The notes beneath the pieces were generated by a model. It had not been told where the DNA came from. It ran no database searches and saw only the letters and a list, made by a program, of their open reading frames with translations. DNA of 64,000 bases from Leptolyngbya sp. PCC 7375 (GTDB lineage Bacteria; Cyanobacteriota; Cyanobacteriia; Phormidesmidales; Phormidesmidaceae), in contig NZ_JH993797.1 in assembly GCF_000316115.1 (NCBI RefSeq), forward strand, positions 6,421,961-6,485,960. The letters run 5' to 3'. A program made the position numbers and the translations under genes. Positions within the stretch are counted from its first letter, which is position 1, and each line of letters opens with the position of its first letter. This document shows, one piece after another, positions 33,088 to 41,927 of this stretch.

Positions 33088-35727
33088 ATGTCTACGTCAA
33101 AGCCTGGGTTAAAAAAATCAGTTACCACTGGCGCTGGGATTCGCCAAGCCTTTCTCAAGTTTTACGAAGCGAAAGGTCATAAGATCCTGCCCAGTGCGTC
33201 ACTGGTGCCCGAAGATCCCACGGTTTTGTTGACCATTGCCGGTATGCTGCCCTTTAAGCCCATTTTTCTAGGCCAGCGCAAGGCACCCGTAGACCGAGCT
33301 ACCACGTCTCAGAAATGTATTCGCACCAACGACATTGAGAACGTGGGCCGCACCGCACGCCACCATACCTTCTTTGAAATGCTAGGCAACTTTAGCTTTG
33401 GCGATTATTTCAAAGAGCAGGCCGTGGCTTGGGCTTGGGAACTTTCCACTGAAGTCTTTAAACTCGCCCCTCAGAACTTGGTGGTCAGCGTCTTTCGCGA
33501 AGATGACGAGGCCTATGCCATCTGGCGCGACCAGGTCGGTGTGCCTGAAAAACGTATCATCCGCATGGGGGAAGAGGATAATTTCTGGAAGTCGGGGCCT
33601 ACAGGTCCCTGTGGCCCCTGTTCTGAAATTTACTATGACTTCCACCCCGAAAAAGGGGATGACGACATTGATCTCGAAGACGATACCCGGTTTATCGAGT
33701 TCTACAACCTGGTATTTATGCAGTACAACCGGGATGCCGAAGGCAACCTGACGCCGCTACAGGCCCAGAACATCGACACCGGCATGGGTCTAGAGCGCAT
33801 GGCCCAAATCCTCCAGAAGAAGCCCAATAATTACGAAACGGATCTAATTTTTCCGATTATTCAGACGGCTGCAGACATCGCTAAGGTGGACTACTTTAAG
33901 CAGGATGAGTCTGCCAAGGTCTCGCTGAAGGTGATTGGTGACCATGTGCGGTCTGTGGTGCACATGATTTCCGACGGCATTACCGCATCCAACGTAGGCC
34001 GAGGGTATATTCTGCGCCGCTTGATTCGTCGCGTGGTGCGCCATGGTCGCCTGTTGGGTATGGACGGGGCTTTCATTAATCAAGTGGCCGAGAGTGCCAT
34101 TGCCCTTTGCGAGTCCGCCTATCCTGACCTACGGGAGCGAGAAGACATCATCAAAGCTGAGCTGCAGCGTGAAGAAGACCAGTTCCTCAAAACCCTGGAG
34201 CGGGGTGAAAAGCTGCTGGCTGAAATCCTTGAGCGCAAGCCCAAGCAGATTTCTGGTGTAGAGGCCTTTAAGCTGTTTGACACCTTTGGCTTCCCCCTGG
34301 AACTGACCCAAGAAATTGCCGAAGAAAACGGCTTGACCGTCGATGTAGAAGGGTTCGAAGTAGAAATGGCAGCCCAGCGGGAGCGCTCTAAGAGTGCCCA
34401 TGAAACCATTGATCTACTGGCCCAGGGCAACCTCAGCGAGTTGGGCCTCGACTCTACTGACTTCCTTGGCTATACCAATGCCACTAGCCAAAGTACGGTG
34501 AGGGCCATTTTGGTCAATGGCGAAACGGTGGAAACCGCAGAAGCAGGGACTGAAGTGCAGTTGATTCTAGACCAGACTCCCTTCTACGCCGAGTCCGGTG
34601 GTCAAATTGGCGATCGCGGCTTTCTCTCCGGCGATACTCTGGTGATACGCATTGAGGATGTGCAAAAGGACAATACCCTGTTTATCCATCTAGGTCGGGT
34701 GGAGCGTGGCACCCTGAAGGTGGGCGATAGCGTTAGTGCCCAGATTGATCGCGCCTGCCGTCGTCGTGCCCAGGCCAACCATACCGCCACTCATCTACTG
34801 CAGGCTGCCCTGAAAAAGCTAGTGGACGATAACATTTCCCAGGCGGGTTCGCTGGTGAGCTTTGACCGCTTGCGGTTTGACTTTAACTGCCCCCGTGCGT
34901 TGACGGCTGCTGAGGTGCAGCAGGTAGAGGCCCAGGTAAACACCTGGATTGCTGAGGCCCATGGTGCCCAGGTGGACGTCATGCCCATTGACGATGCCAA
35001 GGCTAAGGGTGCGATCGCTATGTTTGGCGAAAAATATGGCGATGAGGTGCGCGTTGTCGATTTTCCTGGTGTATCCATGGAGCTGTGCGGCGGCACCCAT
35101 GTGGGCAATACAGCTGAGATCGGTGTGTTTAAGATTATTGCCGAATCAGGGATTGCCGCTGGCGTGCGACGCATTGAGGCAGTGGCTGGTCCGGCGGTGC
35201 TGGAATACTTAAACGTGCGCGATCAGATTGTGAAGGATCTGAGCGATCGGTTTAAGGCAAAGCCTGAGGACCTGGTGGACCGAATTACTAACCTCCAGAG
35301 TGAGCTTAAGACCACACAGAAAACCGTTGATGGTCTTAAGTCTGAGTTAGCGTTACTGAAGTCTGATCAGCTGTTAGACCAGGCAGAAACCCTGGGTGAC
35401 TTCCAGGTGCTGGTGGCCAACATGGGCGCAGTGGATGCAGATTCTCTGAAGACTGCGGCTGAGCGTTTGTTACAGAAGCTAGGCGATGGCGCTGTGGTGT
35501 TGGGGTCTATCCCCGCTGAGGGCAAGGTGAGCCTGGTGGCAACCTTTAGTCAGCCTGTCATGGGTAAAGGTTTGAAGGCGGGTAAATTTATCGGCGGTAT
35601 TGCCAAGATTACCGGCGGCGGCGGTGGCGGTCGGCCAAACTTTGCCCAGGCAGGCGGTCGCGATGCCTCGAAATTACCCGAGGCATTGGATGCTGCAAAA
35701 GCACAATTGAAAGAGGCCTTAGCGTAG
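33088..35727 (+). CDS. alaS: Alanine--tRNA ligase
   Basis: AlaRS charges tRNA-Ala and edits mischarged Ser/Gly. The 879-residue protein is of normal length. Class II motifs are clear: motif 1 region RQAFLKFYEAKGHKILPSAS, motif 2 RHHTFFEMLGNFSFGDYFK and motif 3 GYILRRLIRRVVRHGRLLG. The editing domain has HTATHLLQAAL and CGGTHVGNT with the zinc-binding His/Cys set. The C-terminal C-Ala domain shows GGGGGGRPNFAQAGGRD. It stands alone; downstream is a dispersed repeat and then an exbD gene. The ATG at 33088 gives MSTSKPGLKKSVTTGAGIRQ, slightly extended compared with bacterial homologues. Confidence 0.95.
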   Translation: MSTSKPGLKKSVTTGAGIRQAFLKFYEAKGHKILPSASLVPEDPTVLLTIAGMLPFKPIFLGQRKAPVDRATTSQKCIRTNDIENVGRTARHHTFFEMLGNFSFGDYFKEQAVAWAWELSTEVFKLAPQNLVVSVFREDDEAYAIWRDQVGVPEKRIIRMGEEDNFWKSGPTGPCGPCSEIYYDFHPEKGDDDIDLEDDTRFIEFYNLVFMQYNRDAEGNLTPLQAQNIDTGMGLERMAQILQKKPNNYETDLIFPIIQTAADIAKVDYFKQDESAKVSLKVIGDHVRSVVHMISDGITASNVGRGYILRRLIRRVVRHGRLLGMDGAFINQVAESAIALCESAYPDLREREDIIKAELQREEDQFLKTLERGEKLLAEILERKPKQISGVEAFKLFDTFGFPLELTQEIAEENGLTVDVEGFEVEMAAQRERSKSAHETIDLLAQGNLSELGLDSTDFLGYTNATSQSTVRAILVNGETVETAEAGTEVQLILDQTPFYAESGGQIGDRGFLSGDTLVIRIEDVQKDNTLFIHLGRVERGTLKVGDSVSAQIDRACRRRAQANHTATHLLQAALKKLVDDNISQAGSLVSFDRLRFDFNCPRALTAAEVQQVEAQVNTWIAEAHGAQVDVMPIDDAKAKGAIAMFGEKYGDEVRVVDFPGVSMELCGGTHVGNTAEIGVFKIIAESGIAAGVRRIEAVAGPAVLEYLNVRDQIVKDLSDRFKAKPEDLVDRITNLQSELKTTQKTVDGLKSELALLKSDQLLDQAETLGDFQVLVANMGAVDADSLKTAAERLLQKLGDGAVVLGSIPAEGKVSLVATFSQPVMGKGLKAGKFIGGIAKITGGGGGGRPNFAQAGGRDASKLPEALDAAKAQLKEALA

Positions 35728-35778
35728 CGATGTATCGCACCATTCGGGTTTGAACGCCCCAAACTCCTTGGGATAACT

Positions 35779-36012
35779 GGTTCCCCTTTAGAAGGTTACG
35801 GTGTATATACATCTCGGAAGATGGTTCAAAATCCTGCATTACCCCCCTTATTCCCCCCTTATTCCCCTCTTACCAAGGGGTAAAACTCCAGTCCTCCCCC
35901 TTACCTTAGGCTTTAGCCCATGCCCGGAGGGCTTTAGGGGGAGTTAGAGGGGGTTAGCCAACCGCGATCGCTAGTTTCCAGGACTTGTGTGTACACCGTA
36001 GCCTAAGGGGGA
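35779..36012. repeat. Dispersed inverted-repeat element (MITE-like), copy 2
   Basis: The termini are TTACGGTGTATATACATCT (35796-35814) and TGTGTGTACACCGTAG (35986-36001), with GGTTCCCCTT just outside on the left. The interior, reverse-complemented, matches copy 1 at 17317-17511 (CAAAATCCTGCATTACCCCC, CTTAGGCTTTAGCCCATGCC, GGGGGAGTTAGAGGGGGTTA). The element fills most of the 332 bases between alaS and exbD; no gene is inside. Confidence 0.75.
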
Positions 36013-36059
36013 GGACGACACATTTCCCATTATCAATTTTCCATTATCCATTGATTCCC

Positions 36060-36461
36060 ATGAATCTTCCCCCTGATGAAGAGTCTCGCCTGACTATCAG
36101 CATCGTGCCGATGATCGATGTGGTCTTCGCAATTCTGGCGTTTTTTATTCTCTCTACGCTGTACCTGACACGGGCGGAGGGTTTGCCGGTGACGCTACCC
36201 ACAGCAACCACCTCGGTCAGTCAGGATGAGGCCGCGCTGACCCTAACGATTACGGCAGAGGGGGCATTGTTTTTGGGGGATGAGCCAGTGACGCTAGAGG
36301 CCTTGCCGGCTGATGTGCAGGCGCTAATTGCACCAGGGCAGCCTGCCATGGTGACCATCCGGGCCGATGCGGCGACGCCCCATGGTCAGGTGGTGGCGGT
36401 GATGGATCGGATTCGGAATTTGGCAGGTGTACGGTTGGGGATTGCGACGCAACAACCGTGA
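36060..36461 (+). CDS. ExbD/TolR-family biopolymer transport protein (no adjacent ExbB)
   Basis: The 133-residue protein has the ExbD layout: a short cytoplasmic N terminus, one membrane helix with the conserved aspartate (ISIVPMIDVVFAILAFFIL, residues about 13-31; Asp about 20), then a periplasmic domain ending in GQVVAVMDRIRNLAGVRLGI. ExbD works with ExbB and TonB-type proteins to power outer-membrane transport. No exbB flanks it; the only exbB in the window is at 56582. The frame opens earlier (35985) inside the repeat element, so the ATG at 36060 was chosen. It is convergent with the RTX/beta-lactamase gene. Confidence 0.82.
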   Translation: MNLPPDEESRLTISIVPMIDVVFAILAFFILSTLYLTRAEGLPVTLPTATTSVSQDEAALTLTITAEGALFLGDEPVTLEALPADVQALIAPGQPAMVTIRADAATPHGQVVAVMDRIRNLAGVRLGIATQQP

Positions 36462-36524
36462 GATTAATTTTGAAATGATTAATTTTGAAATGATAGGGTG
36501 GGCACGACCCACCGTCTGGATATC

Positions 36525-38387
36525 TTATGCAGCCGCTGCTAACAATGTCTGGAATAGATTTATAAACGGTTGGCCTGAGGTTTCCTCCCGGTTTTCAATG
36601 GTGACGATGGTGAGCTGTTGTTCTGGCAGAAAGTACATAAAGCTGCCAGCGCCTGGAAAACCACCATTGTGACCCAGCAGGGGGCCGCCAGAGGTACTGC
36701 GTATTTCCAGACCGAGACCATAGCGATCGCGATCGCCTTCCTCCATCACGAGACTCTCCTGCTGCATTAGATTAAAGGTGTTAGGGGTTAACAGTTCTCC
36801 ATTGTGCAGGGCTTCAGAAAAGCGGGCCAGGTCCGCCACCGACGCAATGACACCCCCTTCGCCAAAGCCCTGGGCGGTGGGATGAAAGAAGACGGGAACA
36901 AGTTGTGATTCTGCGGATGGGTCGATTTCTTGGATGTCAACATACCCACGCAGCACGTTATCGGCCATTTCATTGTCATAAACCACCGAAGATGCATCCA
37001 TGCCCAGGGGTTCAAAGAGGCGCGATCGCAGTTGTCCCCCTAAGCTATCCCCCGTAGCCGCCTCAATAATCAGCCCCAACAGCGTATAGTTTGTGTTGCT
37101 ATAGCTGTAGCGTTCTCCTGGTGTAAAGTTGCCAGGTTCTCCATAGGCCAGCTGCAAAAAATCTTCCGGTTGCCAAATGCGATGGGGATCTGACAATATT
37201 GCCGCTGCAAAATCATCATCTAAAGCCTCGGGAATACCACTGCTGTGGTTAAGCAACTGGCGCAGGGTAATCGTTTCGCTATATTCAATTTGGCCGATGG
37301 TGTTGGGCAGCCACTGGCTGAGGGTATCATCCAGGTTTAGTTTGCCTTCCTGCATCAGTTGCAAGGTGATGACGGCCACCATCGGTTTGGTAATGCTGCC
37401 GATGTCCATGGCGGCATCCGCAGGCATGGGGGTGCCATTTTCCAGGTTAGCCAGTCCGGCTGCACCATTCCAAACGGAGCCATTCTCTGTGATGACGTAC
37501 ATGGCGGCACCGGGGGACTCGGTGGTTTGTAGGGCCGTTTGCAGGGTGGAAATCAAACTGGTGTCGCCAAATTCAAAGTTGTTGGCCCTGAGCTGATGGG
37601 GGCGAATATTGTGGAGTTTTACCAGTTGTTGGTCCTGGTGGGAAATAATTGTATGGCGGCCCTGGCGGTGAAAGGTGAGATTGTTGTAGGTAAGCCCTAA
37701 CTGGGTAAATTTGATGCGATCGCGACCCCTTTGAAAATCTCGGATGCGGGTAATGCCGTTGGTACCGTTGCCGATCCAAAATTCATCGGCTCCGGCCCCG
37801 CCCATGAGTACATCACCGCCATCGCGATCAATTAAGCGATCGCGACCGGCTCCGCCAAACAGCCGGTCTTGCCCGGTGCCACCGTCGAGCCGATCGTGAC
37901 CCAGACCACCGCGTATGCGATCGCGACCCGCTTGCCCAAAGAGGTGATCATTTCCCTGGCCCCCCAGCAGGACATCGTTGCCGCTGCCGCCGATAAGCTG
38001 GTCATGGCCCGCTTCTCCCAGCAGTCGATCATGGTCTGCTCCACCATGGAGATAATCATCCCCCTGGCCCCCCAGCAGTCGATCGTGACCAGCCTTGCCC
38101 AACAGGTGATCCTCACCGGCTTTACCCTGAATGATGTCATTATTCGCGGTGCCTACCAGATTGTCGTTTTTAGCGGTGCCCTTAATGCGATGGATCTGTT
38201 TAGGGTTGGCCGTCAAACTAGGGGCCGTTTCATGGTTAATTTCATGGGCAACCATGGGGCTATAGAGGGCAAGCGGTATGGAGGGGTGGCGTATGGGGGC
38301 AATGCTGTTATGGGCTGTTGAGGGGAGTAGGTCAGCACCGACTGCAACCGGAGGTGTAACAGTCTGAGGTGTTTCAGGGATAAACAT
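36525..38387 (-). CDS. RTX-type calcium-binding repeat / serine beta-lactamase-fold fusion protein
   Basis: The N-terminal 270 residues hold about a dozen RTX nonapeptides (GGxGxDxLxG type, such as LLGGQGDDYLHGGADHDRLL), followed by a linker domain with IRDFQRGRDRIKF. The C-terminal 340 residues form a class C beta-lactamase-like serine hydrolase: the S-x-x-K motif is SITKP, Y-x-N is in YSYSNTNYT, and the third motif is in LGHNGGFPG. No Sec signal is visible, and RTX proteins usually leave by type I secretion, but no secretion genes are nearby. The enzyme part could be an esterase, peptidase or lactamase. Both halves are in one frame. Confidence 0.85.
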   Translation of the reverse strand: MFIPETPQTVTPPVAVGADLLPSTAHNSIAPIRHPSIPLALYSPMVAHEINHETAPSLTANPKQIHRIKGTAKNDNLVGTANNDIIQGKAGEDHLLGKAGHDRLLGGQGDDYLHGGADHDRLLGEAGHDQLIGGSGNDVLLGGQGNDHLFGQAGRDRIRGGLGHDRLDGGTGQDRLFGGAGRDRLIDRDGGDVLMGGAGADEFWIGNGTNGITRIRDFQRGRDRIKFTQLGLTYNNLTFHRQGRHTIISHQDQQLVKLHNIRPHQLRANNFEFGDTSLISTLQTALQTTESPGAAMYVITENGSVWNGAAGLANLENGTPMPADAAMDIGSITKPMVAVITLQLMQEGKLNLDDTLSQWLPNTIGQIEYSETITLRQLLNHSSGIPEALDDDFAAAILSDPHRIWQPEDFLQLAYGEPGNFTPGERYSYSNTNYTLLGLIIEAATGDSLGGQLRSRLFEPLGMDASSVVYDNEMADNVLRGYVDIQEIDPSAESQLVPVFFHPTAQGFGEGGVIASVADLARFSEALHNGELLTPNTFNLMQQESLVMEEGDRDRYGLGLEIRSTSGGPLLGHNGGFPGAGSFMYFLPEQQLTIVTIENREETSGQPFINLFQTLLAAAA

Positions 38388-38577
38388 AATGAACTGGCGG
38401 CATGTGTGATTGTTAGTTTGGCAATGACAAGATCGCTTTCACATCATGCGATTGGGTCACCCAATCAGGTGATCCGTAGTTGTAGGCGCGTTATTTTTTG
38501 GAGCCTGGGGTTGGATTGTTGTGGGGATATGGACCCTATAGGATTGGGTATTGTAGCGTAGCTGTGGGAAAGGTGAA

Positions 38578-39549
38578 TTATTCGGAACTGTTGGACAACA
38601 GATTTTTTAGAATGGTTTGGGTGAGGGGATGCTCGGAAAGTTGTTGTGTTTGGTTTGTTTCAACTATCTTTTGTAAGAAACTAACAAAGTTTTTTATAAA
38701 GATTGTTGTGTGTGGATGGTCTTGACCTAAAACATTTTGGGCAATGATCAAAGCTCGAACATACATCTTTTCGGCTTCACTATAACGTTCCATTTGTCCA
38801 TAAAAGTAAGCAAAATTATGCAAGCTTATTGCGGTGGAGGGATGATCAGGACCGAGTTGGGCTTCGCTGATTTCTAAGGATCGCGCATAGAGTGGTTCGG
38901 CGTCGGTGTAGCGGCCCATAGATCGATACAGCCCAGCCAGATTATTCAGACTCGTGGCGGTGGAGGGATGATCAGGACCGAGTTGGGCTTCGCTGATTTC
39001 TAAGGATCGCGCATAGAGTGGTTCGGCGTCGGTGTAGCGGCCCATAGATCGATACAGCAATGCCAGATTATTCAGACTCGTGGCGGTGGAGGGATGATCA
39101 GGACCGAGTTGGGCTTCGCTGATTTCTAAGGATCGCGCATAGAGTGGTTCGGCGTCGGTGTAGCGGCCCATAGAGTCGTACAGCAATGCCAGATTATTCA
39201 GACTCGTGGCGGTGGAGGGATGATCAGGACCGAGTTGGGCTTCGCTGATTTCTAAGGATCGCGCATAGAGTGGTTCGGCGTCGGTGTAGCGGCCCATAGA
39301 GTCGTACAGCCCAGCCAGATTATTCAGACTCGTGGCGGTGGAGGGATGATCAGGACCGAGTTGGGCTTCGCTGATTTCTAAGGATCGCGCATAGAGTGGT
39401 TCGGCGTCGGTGTAGCGGCCCATAGAGTCGTACAGCAATGCCAGATTATTCAGACTCGTGGCGGTGGAGGGATGATCAGGACCGAGTTGGGCTTCGCTGA
39501 TTTCTAAGGATCGCGCATAGAGTGGTTCGGCGTCGGTGTAGCGGCCCAC
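38578..39549 (-). CDS. C-terminal TPR part of a frameshifted NB-ARC/TPR (STAND) protein
   Basis: This 323-residue frame is almost entirely kinesin-light-chain-type TPR repeats of 42 residues (MGRYTDAEPLYARSLEISEA, then QLGPDHPSTATSLNNLALLY), ending with two diverged repeats and a hydrophilic tail. It is the downstream part of the same gene as the frames at 39603-41321 and 41457-41927. The link is broken by single extra bases at about 39549 and 39616. Removing them restores one frame. It should not be read as an independent gene: its apparent start is the internal MGRY of a repeat. Confidence 0.75.
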   Translation of the reverse strand: MGRYTDAEPLYARSLEISEAQLGPDHPSTATSLNNLALLYDSMGRYTDAEPLYARSLEISEAQLGPDHPSTATSLNNLAGLYDSMGRYTDAEPLYARSLEISEAQLGPDHPSTATSLNNLALLYDSMGRYTDAEPLYARSLEISEAQLGPDHPSTATSLNNLALLYRSMGRYTDAEPLYARSLEISEAQLGPDHPSTATSLNNLAGLYRSMGRYTDAEPLYARSLEISEAQLGPDHPSTAISLHNFAYFYGQMERYSEAEKMYVRALIIAQNVLGQDHPHTTIFIKNFVSFLQKIVETNQTQQLSEHPLTQTILKNLLSNSSE

Positions 39550-40110
39550 TAGATCGATACAGCAATGCCAGATTATTCAGACTCGTGGCGGTGGAGGGAT
39601 GATCAGGACCGAGTTCGGGCTTCGCTGATTTCTAAGGATCGCGCATAGAGTGGTTCGGCGTCGGTGTAGCGGCCCATAGAGTCGTACAGCCCAGCCAGAT
39701 TATTCAGACTCGTGGCGGTGGAGGGATGATCAGGACCGAGTTGGGCTTCGCTGATTTCTAAGGATCGCGCATAGAGTGGTTCGGCGTCGGTGTAGCGGCC
39801 CATAGATCGATACAGCCCAGCCAGATTATTCAGACTCGTGGCGGTGGAGGGATGAGTCAGGACCGAGTTTGGGCTTCTCTGATTTCTAAGGGATCGCGCA
39901 TAGAGTGGTTCGGCGTCGGTGTAGCGGCCCATAGAGTCATACAGCCCAGCCAGATTATTCAGACTCGTGGCGGTGGAGGGATGATCAGGACCGAGTTGGG
40001 CTTCTCTGATTTCTAAGGATCGCGCATAGAGTGGTTCGGCGTCGGTGTAGCGGCCCATAGAGTCGTACAGCAATGCCAGATTATTCAGACTCGTGGCGGT
40101 GGAGGGATGA
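38818..40110 (-). repeat. Ten-copy 126-bp tandem repeat encoding TPR units
   Basis: Ten near-identical 126-bp units encode 42-residue TPRs. The core TCGGCGTCGGTGTAGCGGCC recurs at intervals of 126 bases, as does GATTATTCAGACTCGTGGCG. Most units differ only at the ALLY/AGLY and YDS/YRS positions. Three extra bases at about 39856, 39870 and 39892 garble one unit and restore the frame, and two more near 39549 and 39616 break it. Confidence 0.9.
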
Positions 40111-41321
40111 TCGGAGCCAAACCGTTCCTCCGTCATTTCCAAGCAAGATTGCCACCAATGCTCGGTTTCTGGCCATAGGCTTTGACTTTCGTAAAACCGA
40201 CCCAGACTTACAAATGGCCAAAGCCTATCTGTACTGTCTTCAATAACATGACTCAGTTCCCGTGCGACCAGTTCCATATGGGGAACCGCTTCACTCAATG
40301 CCTGTCGTGCACTAACGGTAACAATCTGCTCTATTCGCTGAGCAAAATTAACCAGCGAGTCGGCCACGCCTTTTTGCAATGCAGACGTTTGATCACTGAG
40401 TTCAGTTTCTAACATGCCCACCGTAAATTCACGGATCAACTGATGTAATTGATAACTTCCATCCGCATCCCTCTGTAATAAATTACGCTGCACCAATACC
40501 TCATCCAGCGCCTCTTCCAAGTCTTCCTCATCCCACTCCGGCAGTGCCCCCGCAATCAACCCCTGGGGTATGGGCGCTGCTGCAAAAATACTTAATACCC
40601 CCATCAGCGTTTTTGCCTCAGCTTTCAAATCTTGCCAGCTCAGCTCAAACGCCGCTTTAATGGGTTCTTCATACTCTTCTATTTGGTCATAGGCCACTTC
40701 TGCCGATGCCTGTTTTAGGGCCTTAGTCTCTAAACGTTTCCGGTGCAGTCTCTCTTGCAACTTGGCAAATGTAATCGTTGGGTGCAAGGCCAGGTATCGA
40801 GCCACAAGCTCCACCCCCAATGGCAACCGTCCCACCCACTCACATAAGTCCTCTGCCTCGGTTTGTTGTGCCCTAACCCGGTTTTCATTACCCATTAGCT
40901 GCACCATTAAGGCTATCGCCTCATCCAGCGGCAATAGCCCCAGGTCCAACCGCTCCACCGGTCTACCAAACCGCCGTCGCGACGTCATCAACACCCGAAA
41001 GCTAGCATCTTCTGCGGGCAAAAAGTTCCTTACATCCCCATACTGTGGCACATCATCCAGCAACAACAATCTTGGCCCTGGATATTGGCGACACCAACAC
41101 TCATAACACCACTGTGCCCGCGCCCCATCATCCGTCAGGCTATCTGGCAACTGCCAACCAAAAATTGTTGCCGCATTCACCAACTGCGTCACCAAACCCT
41201 GGTCTCGCACCTTAAAATACCAGCGCCCACCCGGATACTCAGCCTTCGCCTCCCGCACATACTGTTGCGCCAGTGCGGTTTTACCAATGCCACCCATGCC
41301 TGCCAGGGCGGCAATCGCCAC
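39603..41321 (-). CDS. NB-ARC nucleotide-binding and TPR part of a STAND protein (interrupted gene)
   Basis: The frame begins at a GTG directly before the P-loop (ALAGMGGIGKTALAQQYVRE). It shows NB-ARC features: Walker B RLLLLDDVPQ, the sensor MTSRRRFG, the GLPL-type WVGRLPLGVELVARYLALHP and a winged-helix region (LMGVLSIFAAAPIPQGLIAG). An alpha-helical linker and TPR units follow. Translation in the same frame continues upstream to a TAG at 41457-41459 and includes the FVGRRAELQQLAQTL segment that normally precedes an NB-ARC P-loop, yet contains no ATG, GTG or TTG. The real start was therefore probably the ATG at 41927. STAND proteins of this type act as ligand-triggered switches; several are antiphage sensors. 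Confidence 0.75.
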   Translation of the reverse strand: MAIAALAGMGGIGKTALAQQYVREAKAEYPGGRWYFKVRDQGLVTQLVNAATIFGWQLPDSLTDDGARAQWCYECWCRQYPGPRLLLLDDVPQYGDVRNFLPAEDASFRVLMTSRRRFGRPVERLDLGLLPLDEAIALMVQLMGNENRVRAQQTEAEDLCEWVGRLPLGVELVARYLALHPTITFAKLQERLHRKRLETKALKQASAEVAYDQIEEYEEPIKAAFELSWQDLKAEAKTLMGVLSIFAAAPIPQGLIAGALPEWDEEDLEEALDEVLVQRNLLQRDADGSYQLHQLIREFTVGMLETELSDQTSALQKGVADSLVNFAQRIEQIVTVSARQALSEAVPHMELVARELSHVIEDSTDRLWPFVSLGRFYESQSLWPETEHWWQSCLEMTEERFGSDHPSTATSLNNLALLYDSMGRYTDAEPLYARSLEIREAQLGPDHPSTATSLNNLAGLYDSMGRYTDAEPLYARSLRNQRSPNSVLTHPSTATSLNNLAGLYRSMGRYTDAEPLYARSLEISEAQLGPDHPSTATSLNNLAGLYDSMGRYTDAEPLYARSLEISEARTRS

Positions 41322-41456
41322 CTGGTCAGAGCCCTTTAGTGTCTGCGCCAGTTGTTGCAGCTCAGCACGTCGCCCGACAAACTCGCGGGCAACTAAATTC
41401 TCAAGACCAAAATCTGGGGTAGTTTTCCTTGGCGGTTCCCGTCCCGGCGGCTGTAG

Positions 41457-41927
41457 CTAACCGTTGTTGTAGGTAATGTTGATGGGGCTATCCTTTGCCT
41501 GGATTACAGGCGCTTGGGCATCATTCACCTGTAATCCCTGACCGCCTATCACCTGTTGCACATTGCGGGCGCTGATATCCTGATTCTCAAATATAACCTG
41601 GCGAATCTCACCAGCCATTTGCTTAACACTGTTGGCAAAGGCCTCATCACTGGCAATTTCCTGGTCGATATAGTCTTTGAGAACTTTAATATCTGTTTCA
41701 GAACCTTCAGCCGCCGCTTCTAACCGTTGATCGATTCCTTTACCTTTGAAACAGCGTTGCCAAACCAAATTACCCAGCTGTAGGATCTTTTCATTAGCCT
41801 TTTCAACCACGGTACCGCCCAACTTCGTAGCGGTTTCTTCAAGCTTTTGCCCAGCACCGTCAAAGAACTTATCGAGGACGATTTTGGCTAAGGTAGTGGC
41901 AGCGGTTAGGGAAAGCGCTTCGAGCAT
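41457..41927 (-). CDS. N-terminal domain of the interrupted STAND protein, or a separate small protein
   Basis: This 156-residue frame starts MLEALSLTAATTLAKIVLDK and is mainly helical up to about residue 120. It ends in a polar, beta-prone tail (QVIGGQGLQVNDAQAPVIQA then KDSPINITYNNG). The TAG at its end is in the same frame as the following NB-ARC region (distance between the frames is a multiple of three). The simplest reading is one gene with a nonsense codon, possibly CAG to TAG. In NLR-like proteins this position carries the effector or signalling domain. I recognise no catalytic motif in it. Confidence 0.6.
   Translation of the reverse strand: MLEALSLTAATTLAKIVLDKFFDGAGQKLEETATKLGGTVVEKANEKILQLGNLVWQRCFKGKGIDQRLEAAAEGSETDIKVLKDYIDQEIASDEAFANSVKQMAGEIRQVIFENQDISARNVQQVIGGQGLQVNDAQAPVIQAKDSPINITYNNG

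Noticed and set aside
37869..38321. 150-codon plus-strand frame opposite the RTX region
   Set aside because: It is a by-product of the repetitive RTX codons on the other strand; the minus-strand product has clear domains.
38818..40110. 126-bp array as a CRISPR or satellite
   Set aside because: The unit length, coding frame and TPR translation explain it; there are no unique spacers.
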